From positions 1 through 5,428 of the forward strand of contig DBJG01000002.1 in NCBI GenBank assembly GCA_002296455.1: a DNA stretch of 5,428 nt, in the 5' to 3' direction. This document shows, piece after piece, positions 1 through 5,428 of this stretch. Numbering within the stretch: position 1 is the first letter of the stretch; each line of letters begins with the position of its first letter. Below the pieces are notes generated by a model that did not search any database, was not told the DNA's origin, and worked only from the letters and a program-made list of their open reading frames with translations. A program made the position numbers and the translations under genes. The stretch comes from Caryophanales bacterium UBA782. Lineage in GTDB: Bacteria > Bacillota_I > Bacilli_A > RFN20 > CAG-826.

Positions 1-414
1 ACCCCAAGAAAATGATGGATCATAGTCGCATTTAAATGTGAAAGAAAAATGCTTTTCGCTTCCCCCATCATTCGTCGCAATTCCGCCTCCAAGCCCTTTT
101 TCGGAAATAAGATCAAACACAAAAGAACCGGCAAAGTCATCATCAATGGCGAAAGAGTGGGAAAAATAGAATACGTCATCCGAAAATGTGAACCCAATTA
201 ATTCGTCTTTCTGTTGCTCTTCCGACAAACGATAATAATTATCTTTCGTCCATTGTAAAAACTCTTGACGCTCTTCCTTTTTATAATCCGTTAATCCGCT
301 CGAACTCTTTTGCTCGTCACTAGACAAGGACGTAGAAGAAAAACCTGCGTTAGACGAGCAGCCAATAAGTGCAAGCGTTGATAGCATTACGATTACTAGT
401 TTGTGTTTCATCAT
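1..414 (-). CDS. Partial lipoprotein, C-terminus beyond the left edge
   Basis: The open frame reads through to base 1 without a stop, giving 138 codons here. The N-terminus is a classic type II signal: MMKHK, a hydrophobic run, then the lipobox LIGC with the acylated Cys at residue 19, followed by a Ser-rich linker (about 20-42). The mature part is acidic and aromatic-rich, with a charged segment (about 44-70) and then a probably beta-rich region with Gly and Asp. I recognise no family. Two start codons lie in tandem (ATGATG, at 414 and 411). The first is preferred because AAGGAG at 428-423 sits 8 bases before it, against 11 for the second. The start ATG overlaps the protease stop (ATGA), so the two proteins are probably translated together and both act outside the membrane. 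It may be a partner, anchor or inhibitor of the protease, but that is inference only. Confidence 0.85.
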   Translation of the reverse strand, partial: MMKHKLVIVMLSTLALIGCSSNAGFSSTSLSSDEQKSSSGLTDYKKEERQEFLQWTKDNYYRLSEEQQKDELIGFTFSDDVFYFSHSFAIDDDFAGSFVFDLISEKGLGGGIATNDGGSEKHFSFTFKCDYDPSFSWG

Positions 415-1976
415 GAAATAATCTCCTTATAAATATTTACAATTAATGAGGTACTTCGGCAAAAATAGCTGAGTCCAAAGTTTTGCTTCCCGGTTGTTGG
501 ACTAGCAAGCGGAATGTAAACACTAGAAACAATTCCTAAAAGAACAGCGCGTTTGACAACTTGGCCATTTTGAACTGCTGTCGTCTTTAAATACAATGGA
601 CCACCAGAATTGCCACCAGAAATAACAATATCGGAAGAGGAAATGTGATTACCTACGATTGCCACATCATTTTCTTCCGGAACAGTTGCCCAAAGAGAGT
701 AGTTGTATGAAGTGGAAGAAGTTTTGACTAAAGCAGGGTAACCAGCGCACCTAGCGAATGGATAAGAAGCGGAAGAGGAGAAATTCGAAATTCCCATGTA
801 TGAATGCTCTCGAGACCCTATGCTTTGAGGTTCGGTAAGACATATCGACCAATCATAATTTGCACATGCGCTCGTGCTGTGATCCTTGTCAGAAAACTGC
901 AACACATAGCTTACAGAAGAATAGACATCAACAGTCTTATACAAGCCATAATAATCGTACGAGTGACCTGAGTAGTCATTTCGCCCTGGGTAGAAATATA
1001 GTTCTTTGTTCATGCCTGTAGAAACGGTTCTCGTACTTCCAGAGATTGTTTCACTTTTTGATGGATACATAGAGTGTGCACAAGAAACAACTGCTGTTTC
1101 AGAGACGAACGTTCCACTAAATCGAAAATAACCATTTTGATATCCATCATTAGCAGAATTATAGACGGCTGTATTTCTACCATAGGCAATTGCGTTATAT
1201 TCATCATAGCCAGTATCGACCACAAGTCTCCTATTATCTTCGATTGAATATTCACTTGGAGAATAGAAATAGGTGTTTGAACTGAGAGCATCAAGATATT
1301 GAGCGGTTCCATAGTTTTTGATAGATGAATTTGTACCAGTGCTGCTATCTTCACTCACGTCAAAATATAAGACTTCGTAATGATAACCAAGATTGCTTGA
1401 AGAATCGAAAGTCTGATGCATCACATATTTTTGATGATTTGTAAGTGATTCAGTCGATAGCTTGTTTAGACAAAGAGAATAGTTAGTCGGAGATCCGATG
1501 CTATATGGTGATAACTCGATAATGTAATCTGCATTTGTCTCGAAAAGATAGCAATCTTTTGCGTCTAGAATATGAGGATAAGACACTAAATAATCAGAAT
1601 CGGAAAAATAATTACTATAAAAAATTCTTATGCTGGCATCCGATCCAGAATAATTGAGATTAGCATAGATTCTTTCCTGATTATGATAGCTAAAATACTG
1701 ACGTTCTCTTGGGTAATGGAATGTTGAAGAAATTCGCTGTCCCTTATTTATCGTCCCTGAAATAGTTCCTGTAAATGGTGTGGTTGGCGGTGCGGCGTTT
1801 GCTTGCAAACCAGCATCTTGATTGGACTTGCCACACTCTGATGTAGAAGTACTAAAGTATCCAGACTTTCCGCAATCGTCTCGCGCGATTTTTGTCACGC
1901 TAAGGGAAACAGGGAGCAAGGACAGCATGAGGAGGATTCGGAAGATAAGCCTTCGCGAAAGAGAATGATTCTTCAT
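411..1976 (-). CDS. Secreted trypsin-like (chymotrypsin-fold, S1B/V8-like) serine protease
   Basis: This 521-residue exported protein has a C-terminal serine protease domain. A basic N-terminus and hydrophobic core (about 1-27) form a signal peptide without a lipobox. Residues about 70-172 look like a beta-sandwich resembling a bacterial pre-peptidase C-terminal (PPC) domain, ending in a YIIELSPYSIG...YSLCL pattern. The catalytic domain spans about 255-515. The proposed triad is His301 in VVSCAHSMY, Asp375 in YDWSICL and Ser457 in GNSGGP (455-460). The order and spacing fit family S1, and the lack of a propeptide-like IVGG end and the GNSGGP form suggest the glutamyl-endopeptidase-like S1B group. 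The His motif is SCAHS instead of the usual TAAHC. The protein is rich in Ser and Tyr and has nine Cys. The ATG at 1976 has AGGGGA 5 bases upstream, and a TTGACA promoter lies just before it. It probably heads a two-gene unit with the lipoprotein. The substrate cannot be told from the sequence. Confidence 0.85.
   Translation of the reverse strand: MKNHSLSRRLIFRILLMLSLLPVSLSVTKIARDDCGKSGYFSTSTSECGKSNQDAGLQANAAPPTTPFTGTISGTINKGQRISSTFHYPRERQYFSYHNQERIYANLNYSGSDASIRIFYSNYFSDSDYLVSYPHILDAKDCYLFETNADYIIELSPYSIGSPTNYSLCLNKLSTESLTNHQKYVMHQTFDSSSNLGYHYEVLYFDVSEDSSTGTNSSIKNYGTAQYLDALSSNTYFYSPSEYSIEDNRRLVVDTGYDEYNAIAYGRNTAVYNSANDGYQNGYFRFSGTFVSETAVVSCAHSMYPSKSETISGSTRTVSTGMNKELYFYPGRNDYSGHSYDYYGLYKTVDVYSSVSYVLQFSDKDHSTSACANYDWSICLTEPQSIGSREHSYMGISNFSSSASYPFARCAGYPALVKTSSTSYNYSLWATVPEENDVAIVGNHISSSDIVISGGNSGGPLYLKTTAVQNGQVVKRAVLLGIVSSVYIPLASPTTGKQNFGLSYFCRSTSLIVNIYKEIIS
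423..428 (-). promoter_or_regulatory. Ribosome binding site of the lipoprotein, inside the protease gene
   Basis: AAGGAG lies within the last codons of the protease (its ...YKEIIS end), 8 bases before the ATG at 414 and 11 before the ATG at 411. It favours the first of the two tandem starts. It allows either re-initiation by ribosomes ending the protease or independent initiation. Confidence 0.75.
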
Positions 1977-1999
1977 AATTTTCCCCTGAATATGTTTTT

Positions 2000-2028
2000 A
2001 TTGGAAACAAAAAAACTATCACTGTCAA
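2000..2028 (-). promoter_or_regulatory. Putative sigma-A type promoter of the protease-lipoprotein unit
   Basis: On the minus strand a perfect TTGACA (2028-2023) is followed after 17 bases by TCCAAT (2005-2000), which matches four of six positions of TATAAT. The expected start would be near 1993, giving a leader of roughly 15-20 bases that contains the AGGGGA ribosome site. The -35 box sits inside a short dyad (ACTAT...ATAGT, 2015-2032), so an operator or a hairpin overlaps it. The spacing and the perfect -35 are good, but the -10 is poor. Confidence 0.5.
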
Positions 2029-2040
2029 TAGTGTCTTTTT
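2010..2040 (-). terminator. Weak T-tailed hairpin overlapping the -35 box
   Basis: Read on the minus strand, an A-rich arm and ACTAT pair with ATAGT and a run of seven T, around the 8-base loop TGACAGTG, with one internal mismatch and one G-T pair. It may be a weak intrinsic terminator for the folD unit or a regulator dyad at the protease promoter. The stem is AT-rich, so termination would be inefficient. Confidence 0.3.
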
Positions 2041-2059
2041 AATCCTTTGTCACCATCGG

Positions 2060-2098
2060 AAAAATAAATGAAAAACACCAATCAAAACCTTTCATTTA
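2060..2098 (-). terminator. Candidate intrinsic terminator after the ThyX-like gene
   Basis: A perfect 9-bp inverted repeat (TAAATGAAA at 2098-2090, TTTCATTTA at 2073-2065 on the minus strand) encloses a 16-base loop and is directly followed by TTTTT (2064-2060). It begins about 43 bases after the stop of the ThyX-like gene, which is the expected place. The stem holds only one G-C pair, so it is weak. In a T-rich spacer such a repeat could also arise by chance. Confidence 0.4.
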
Positions 2099-2140
2099 AT
2101 TTAAACAAATTTGAAAAAATGTAATGAAAAAAACGCAAAT

Positions 2141-2749
2141 CTATTTTACAAATTTATCCGCTCCAGTAAGCTCTAAAAAGCGAGGGAGTCTTTCACACCA
2201 ATCGCAAAAAACATGCCATTCCTTTAATTTGTGATGGCGACGCTGGATATACATCGTTTTCAATTGCTGGTAATTCGTGACCATGGTAGCGCCCAAGCAG
2301 AATCCCTCTGGAAGCGAGGCAACAAGGATCCTCCACTTCTTCTTTTGCTCTTCGGCGTGGCTCTCGTCCGATGGGATCGCGTTGTATTCATCGATGAGCT
2401 CTTTCATTCTTTTTAAAATCAAAGAATCGGTTTCCTCTACGCACTGGGCCTCTACGTCGAATTTTAACAAGCAGTGCATTGTCGATTCGCTGCTCACAAA
2501 GTCAAACCAATGGTAACGCTGGGCTTCTTTCCACCAATAAAGAGGGGCAATCACATCAAGCTGAACCGTGATTCCTTTTAAGAAATTATCGTGACCCAAA
2601 CCATTTTGGCATGAGCCTAATTTTGCTGCGCGCAAAAAATCCTTTTCATTCGCTTCGCTCGTATCTAATCGAATGCGCATCGGATTGCCGCTTGCCTTAA
2701 CGGCACGCTCAAGGCCGTACACGTATTCATTTCCGACGTAATAATTCAT
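2141..2749 (-). CDS. Divergent ThyX-like protein (flavin-dependent thymidylate synthase relative)
   Basis: This 202-residue soluble protein has no signal peptide. The layout follows ThyX. G52-H53 plus FLKGITVQLDV (56-66) matches the GHxSxLEHxxFxF strand region. QRYHWFDFVSSESTMH (77-92) sits where ThyX has RHRxxSxxxESTRY. LPEGF (147-150 region) and then N159...L163...R170/R171...W178 match the C-terminal NxRSLxHFLxLRxxxxAQWEI helix. ThyX converts dUMP to dTMP using 5,10-methylene-tetrahydrofolate, FAD and NADPH. The start at 2749 has GGAGG (2763-2759) 9 bases upstream and lies inside the end of folD, a 23-base overlap. The neighbour supplies exactly the folate that ThyX uses, which supports the reading. 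The signature Arg-His-Arg is changed to Arg-Tyr-His and there appears to be a one-residue insertion, so FAD or dUMP binding may differ. It might be a non-thymidylate flavoprotein. I have a memory of similar uncharacterised phage and Bacillota proteins, but could not check it. Confidence 0.6.
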   Translation of the reverse strand: MNYYVGNEYVYGLERAVKASGNPMRIRLDTSEANEKDFLRAAKLGSCQNGLGHDNFLKGITVQLDVIAPLYWWKEAQRYHWFDFVSSESTMHCLLKFDVEAQCVEETDSLILKRMKELIDEYNAIPSDESHAEEQKKKWRILVASLPEGFCLGATMVTNYQQLKTMYIQRRHHKLKEWHVFCDWCERLPRFLELTGADKFVK

Positions 2750-3545
2750 TCTTGGTAGCCTCCAATAAATTTTCTAATAAAGCGAGCCTCGTCAATAAAC
2801 CAACGCCGCCTGGAACTGGTGTTTGCATTTTTACAGGCAAAGAAGGAACAAAGTCGCCGTGTAACTTCCCATTTTCATCGCGATTAATCCCCACATCCAC
2901 AAGAATCGCATCTTTTTTGAATTCATAACTCTCATTCAAATAGCCCATTTTTCCAATCGCGGATACGACTAAATCTGCATGCTTAAGATAAAATTTTCGA
3001 TCTTCATCGCTGGTTTTGCTATGAAGCACCGTAACGTCGCAGTCCAAGGATAAAAGAAGCCTTGCCATAGGGATACCAACGATTTGACTACGTCCAAGGA
3101 CGACTGCGTTTTTTCCAGCAAACAAAAACCCCTCTTCTTGAAGGTAACTCACGATTCCTTTCGGCGTGCATGGGATGAAATGACTATTTAGCACAAAACC
3201 ATCAACATCCTTTTCTGGTGCGATTGTGTCATTAATCGCTTTGGTGGATATGCCTTTAGGCAGAGGAAGCTGAACGAGGATGCCATCGATTTCCTTATCC
3301 AGATTTTTTTCTCGAATCAACGACAAGAGCCCCGCCTCACTGGTATCGCTCGGCAAAACAATGACGTCGCAATAAAAGCCGACTTCCATAGCGTCTTTGC
3401 TTTTCCCTTTGACATACGCTTCACTCGCGGGATCATCTCCAACGCGAATAATGCAAAGATGCGGAACCCTTGGTAAAGACTTCAATTCGTCTCGTAGTTC
3501 TTGTTTTCGCTTTGCCACAAATTCTTTGATTGTCATAAGTTCCAT
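2727..3545 (-). CDS. folD: Bifunctional methylene-THF dehydrogenase / methenyl-THF cyclohydrolase
   Basis: FolD interconverts 5,10-methylene-, 5,10-methenyl- and 10-formyl-tetrahydrofolate in the cytosol with NADP(H). Numbering from the Met at 3545 (272 residues): VGDDPAS at 35-41; the catalytic Tyr44/Lys48 pair (YVKGK); VQLPLP at 91-96; DVDG at 113-116; FIPCTP at 123-128; the dinucleotide-site GRSQIVG at 151-157; VDVGINR near 217-222; TPVPGGVG at 242-249. Two oddities: the usual stretch of about 14 residues between DVDGF and FxPCTP, holding the NxGxL motif, is cut to about five, and GGVGPMT reads GGVGLLT. The frame is open up to a TTG at 3599, but those 18 extra residues do not resemble FolD, and the family N-terminus aligns with the ATG at 3545 (or the one at 3536). 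None of these starts has a good Shine-Dalgarno site. The 3' end overlaps the ThyX-like gene by 23 bases. Confidence 0.93.
   Translation of the reverse strand: MELMTIKEFVAKRKQELRDELKSLPRVPHLCIIRVGDDPASEAYVKGKSKDAMEVGFYCDVIVLPSDTSEAGLLSLIREKNLDKEIDGILVQLPLPKGISTKAINDTIAPEKDVDGFVLNSHFIPCTPKGIVSYLQEEGFLFAGKNAVVLGRSQIVGIPMARLLLSLDCDVTVLHSKTSDEDRKFYLKHADLVVSAIGKMGYLNESYEFKKDAILVDVGINRDENGKLHGDFVPSLPVKMQTPVPGGVGLLTRLALLENLLEATKNELLRRK
2759..2763 (-). promoter_or_regulatory. Ribosome binding site of the ThyX-like gene, inside folD
   Basis: GGAGG lies in the last codons of folD, 9 bases before the ATG at 2749. It is the strongest ribosome site in this part of the window and fixes the start, so the ThyX-like protein is made from the folD message. 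Confidence 0.75.
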
Positions 3546-3638
3546 AAGGCTAGCACAAATTAAGAGGCCTTTCACGAAGGAAAGCGTCTGTTTTATCAAC
3601 GAAAAAGGAACTCGTTTTAGTTAAGGGGGGATGAAATA

Positions 3639-4502
3639 TTAGTTGTTATCAATCTTAAAGCCACGGGATAGCTGAATCTTGTTCAAGAAAGAAACCAAAG
3701 AGAAAAAAGTAGGTTTCTTTTTATTTCTTTTTTCCGCCTCTTGCCGAATGAAATACTGCCCCCTTTGCTTAATCCCCTCTAAACGATTATCGCAAAACAC
3801 GTATCGCGAAAACTCCTTGCCATATTCATACCCATCACGATACATTTCCGTTAAATTCTTCTTCGAGAGAGCAAAACTCGAAACAGATTCCCGGCATCGT
3901 GTCGTCACATCAATATCGATTACAAAATGGTTTTTCTCCAAAAGCATCTTTGGAGGGAGATAGGAAGCATAGCAATGCAAAATAATAATGATATCCTCAT
4001 TGTGAGCCAAAAAAGGGAACACGGGAATATTATCTGTTGCTCCCCCATCAATATAAATGCGATTAAACTCTTTTTTATATAGGCCATTCACGACAGGGAA
4101 CGCCATCGATAGATTCAACACCTTTTTTAACTCATCAAAATCGCTATTTGAATCAAAATAGAAATAATGCGTGGACAAATTGTTCATGCAAGTACCAGTT
4201 AAATAAAATGGTATCTCTATTTTATTATTTAACGAAAGCATCTCGTCGACGATTGAATCGACCAAATGGTTCTTTAAGGATAATTTCAATTTACGCAAAT
4301 TCAAATAATCCGACGTTTGATAAAGGCGCTCCAAATACCCCATGTTATTCGTAGAAAGGCCGAATGCATTGAGCGCTCCAATGGAAGAAGCCGAAATCAT
4401 GTCGATTTCTTCTCTTTTGACTCCTTCAAGTAGCCCTTTTAAAAAACCTTCTTGGGCCGCTCCACGAGCAAACCCACCGCTTAGCACCAAACCGATTTTC
4501 AT
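3639..4502 (-). CDS. Patatin-like phospholipase / acyl hydrolase
   Basis: This 287-residue protein is of the small bacterial patatin type (RssA/YjjU-like), predicted to hydrolyse acyl esters of membrane lipids with a Ser-Asp dyad. The oxyanion-hole loop is SGGFARG (8-14), just after the first strand MKIGLVL. The nucleophile elbow is ASSIG (38-42) with Ser40 as the nucleophile, followed by ALNA. The catalytic Asp is Asp152 in DGGATDNIP. The first Gly of the GxSxG motif is Ala here, and the usual GGG is SGG. There is no signal peptide or membrane helix, so it is probably cytosolic or peripheral. The C-terminus (about 240-287) is Lys/Arg-rich and could bind anionic lipid. Its ATG follows the upstream stop by 2 bases, with AAGGA (4512-4508) 5 bases before it inside the upstream gene, so it is translationally coupled to the membrane protein. 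Confidence 0.9.
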   Translation of the reverse strand: MKIGLVLSGGFARGAAQEGFLKGLLEGVKREEIDMISASSIGALNAFGLSTNNMGYLERLYQTSDYLNLRKLKLSLKNHLVDSIVDEMLSLNNKIEIPFYLTGTCMNNLSTHYFYFDSNSDFDELKKVLNLSMAFPVVNGLYKKEFNRIYIDGGATDNIPVFPFLAHNEDIIIILHCYASYLPPKMLLEKNHFVIDIDVTTRCRESVSSFALSKKNLTEMYRDGYEYGKEFSRYVFCDNRLEGIKQRGQYFIRQEAEKRNKKKPTFFSLVSFLNKIQLSRGFKIDNN

Positions 4503-4504
4503 AT

Positions 4505-5209
4505 TTATCCTTGAGCGGTAAACTTCGATTTGATTTTGATATAGCTGAAAACGGCACTATTGAACGAAACTAGTAAAACGAATGCAAAACTCAATATGCA
4601 AACAAGTCTCGTTGCCATATCGTCTCCTAATTGGAAAGTGTTTGTCAAAGCGAAAGCGAAAAGCACCGAGGACAAAGTAATAGTGAAGCAAGAACAAAAG
4701 ACGGAAGAGAGCATATTGTATTTCTTTTCCGCAAACGTTTTGATCGACCGAACAAGGGTAATGACAAACACGCCGATCGGATACAAAAAGCCCAATACAA
4801 ATACATAAGAAGGGTAATTGAGCAATTTTTGATTTTGATAAGAAATCAAAATGATTCCGCCCAAAAATAGCACGTAAAGAAACGTTTTCAAAAAAGAGAT
4901 TCCAGAACTTATAGAGGCGCCAGAAACAATCCCGTTAAAAATTAGTAAAAACGCAAAAATGCCAGCGAAAGCCCATGGTGTCAAATGATAATTGAGTGAC
5001 AAGTTAATACTCAAAATCAAGTCAACCACCGCAATGATAATAAATATATTAATCAATACCAAATTGATAATCTGTCTAGGCGAAATCTCTAGCCAATCAA
5101 AAAGAAAGAGCTTTTGGTTCAATTTCTCGCTCGTTTCATATTCCGTCCCACAATAAGGGCATTTGGATTCTTTCCCTTTTGTAATGAAACCACATTTTTT
5201 GCAATACAT
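4505..5209 (-). CDS. Zinc-ribbon membrane protein with six predicted helices
   Basis: This is a 234-residue protein of unknown function. The N-terminal zinc ribbon has C3-x2-C6 and C17-x2-C20 (MYCKKCG...CPYCG), of the zinc-ribbon_2 type common in Bacillota membrane proteins. A short polar linker (about 21-45) follows. Six hydrophobic segments lie at about 46-67, 78-95, 107-124, 135-153, 167-188 and 202-224, with a short basic tail (KIKSKF). The ribbon is probably cytoplasmic. I do not recognise a named family for the helical part. The ATG at 5209 follows a weak AGG 8 bases upstream, and begins exactly at the Cys motif, which supports it. It is the first gene of a pair with the patatin phospholipase (2-base gap), suggesting a shared role at the membrane. 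The two palindromes just upstream may control it. Confidence 0.8.
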   Translation of the reverse strand: MYCKKCGFITKGKESKCPYCGTEYETSEKLNQKLFLFDWLEISPRQIINLVLINIFIIIAVVDLILSINLSLNYHLTPWAFAGIFAFLLIFNGIVSGASISSGISFLKTFLYVLFLGGIILISYQNQKLLNYPSYVFVLGFLYPIGVFVITLVRSIKTFAEKKYNMLSSVFCSCFTITLSSVLFAFALTNTFQLGDDMATRLVCILSFAFVLLVSFNSAVFSYIKIKSKFTAQG

Positions 5210-5227
5210 ATTAATAGCCTACAAAAT

Positions 5228-5277
5228 AGCGAATTCTTCGCTTCATTTCTATTGAAATTTTTTGCGAAGAATTCGCA
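5228..5277. repeat. Paired 15-bp palindromes forming a 13-bp inverted repeat
   Basis: Two perfect dyads with six-base arms and a three-base centre stand at 5228-5242 (AGCGAA-TTC-TTCGCT) and 5263-5277 (TGCGAA-GAA-TTCGCA), 35 bases centre to centre. The two sites are also exact inverted copies of each other over 13 bases (5229-5241 and 5264-5276). Between them a smaller hairpin, ATTTC-TATT-GAAAT, lies at 5245-5258. They occupy the gap between the partial right-hand gene and the membrane-protein gene. They may be operator sites for a dimeric regulator, or a long hairpin acting as a terminator. Each reading fits the position. The T-runs after the stem (TATTTT on minus, TGTTTT on plus) are short. 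Confidence 0.7.
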
Positions 5278-5298
5278 TGTTTTAATAAAGCGCGTTTA

Positions 5299-5428
5299 CT
5301 ATTCGCTTTTAGTGCCGCTGTTGTCAACGTTTACAACGACGTCTGGATTTGAAGTACTTCCTTTTGAAACGCCATATTTCGCTTGGAATTCAGCGTCACT
5401 TTCACAAAGATAAATAAGCCCTTCAACG
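5299..5428 (-). CDS. C-terminal end of an unrecognised gene, cut by the right edge
   Basis: The minus-strand frame starting at 5427 is open for 42 codons and ends in TAG at 5301-5299. It begins VEGLIYLCESDAEF and ends in a polar tail rich in Val, Asn, Asp and Ser (VVVNVDNSGTKSE). The other two minus-strand frames meet stops or show less protein-like content. No family can be named from this fragment. It is followed after about 20 bases by the palindrome pair, which may be its transcription terminator. The alternative is that the frame is open by chance, but the composition and the position before a hairpin argue for a real gene end. Confidence 0.55.
   Translation of the reverse strand, partial: VEGLIYLCESDAEFQAKYGVSKGSTSNPDVVVNVDNSGTKSE

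Noticed and set aside
1010..1354. Minus-strand open frame of 114 codons inside the protease gene
   Set aside because: It is out of frame within a gene with clear catalytic motifs, and its translation shows no domain. It is a shadow.
2015..2030. Resemblance of CTATTGACAGTGATAG to a tetracycline-type operator
   Set aside because: Only the GTGATAG half matches well, and no TetR-type gene is in the window. It is kept only as a possible dyad at the promoter.
3571..3593. Small hairpin (CTTTC...GAAAG) before folD
   Set aside because: The stem is only five bases with no T-run. It is not enough to call a terminator or riboswitch.
3546..3599. N-terminal extension of folD from the TTG at 3599
   Set aside because: The 18 extra residues do not match the FolD N-terminus, and no ribosome site precedes the TTG. 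The ATG at 3545 fits the family length better.
3679..3963. Plus-strand open frame of 94 codons opposite the patatin gene
   Set aside because: It is antisense to a recognisable enzyme, has no known motif and looks like a low-complexity complement of Lys-rich codons.
4560..4870. Two overlapping plus-strand open frames opposite the membrane-protein gene
   Set aside because: They are the complements of hydrophobic helix codons, giving Lys/Asn/Arg-rich shadow translations.
5114..5413. Plus-strand open frame of 99 codons across the palindromes
   Set aside because: It is antisense to the zinc-ribbon start and runs through the palindrome pair and the partial right-hand gene. No motif supports it.

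Overview
The window reads as a chromosomal stretch of a low-GC, Gram-positive-type bacterium (Bacillota, perhaps a Bacilli/Erysipelotrichia-like gut lineage). The grounds are the AT-rich sequence, AAGGAG/GGAGG-type Shine-Dalgarno sites, a lipobox lipoprotein, a TTGACA promoter and T-tailed hairpins. TGA is used as a stop (folD and the protease end on it), so the genetic code is standard and not the mycoplasma code. The assignment below phylum level is a guess. All six or seven genes supported here lie on the minus strand, so the direction of transcription is right to left. No RNA gene, insertion sequence, CRISPR array or origin was seen, and no gene-free stretch exceeds 300 bases.

In order of transcription: (1) the last 42 codons of an unrecognised gene enter from the right edge (stop at 5299). 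(2) A short intergenic region (5210-5298) holds two copies of a 15-bp palindrome, GCGAA-N3-TTCGC with one extra pair, which together also form a 13-bp inverted repeat. (3) Next come a zinc-ribbon, six-helix membrane protein (4505-5209) and, 2 bases later, a patatin-like phospholipase (3639-4502), clearly translationally coupled. (4) After about 90 bases comes folD (2727-3545, with a possible longer form to 3599). It overlaps by 23 bases a 202-residue protein (2141-2749) that I read as a divergent relative of the flavin-dependent thymidylate synthase ThyX. (5) An AT-rich spacer (1977-2140) carries weak T-tailed hairpins and a TTGACA promoter. (6) A secreted trypsin-like serine protease (411-1976) follows, and its stop codon overlaps the start of a lipoprotein that runs off the left edge (1-414).

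Functionally there are three pairs. The membrane protein and the patatin probably act on membrane lipid. FolD makes 5,10-methylene-tetrahydrofolate, which is the one-carbon donor that a thymidylate synthase uses, and this fits the ThyX-like reading of its overlapping partner. The protease and the lipoprotein are both exported and co-translated. The most interesting item is the ThyX-like protein: it keeps the ThyX layout (a GH site, then an R...EST segment, then a C-terminal N...L...R...W helix) but lacks the canonical RHRxxSxNExSxR signature.
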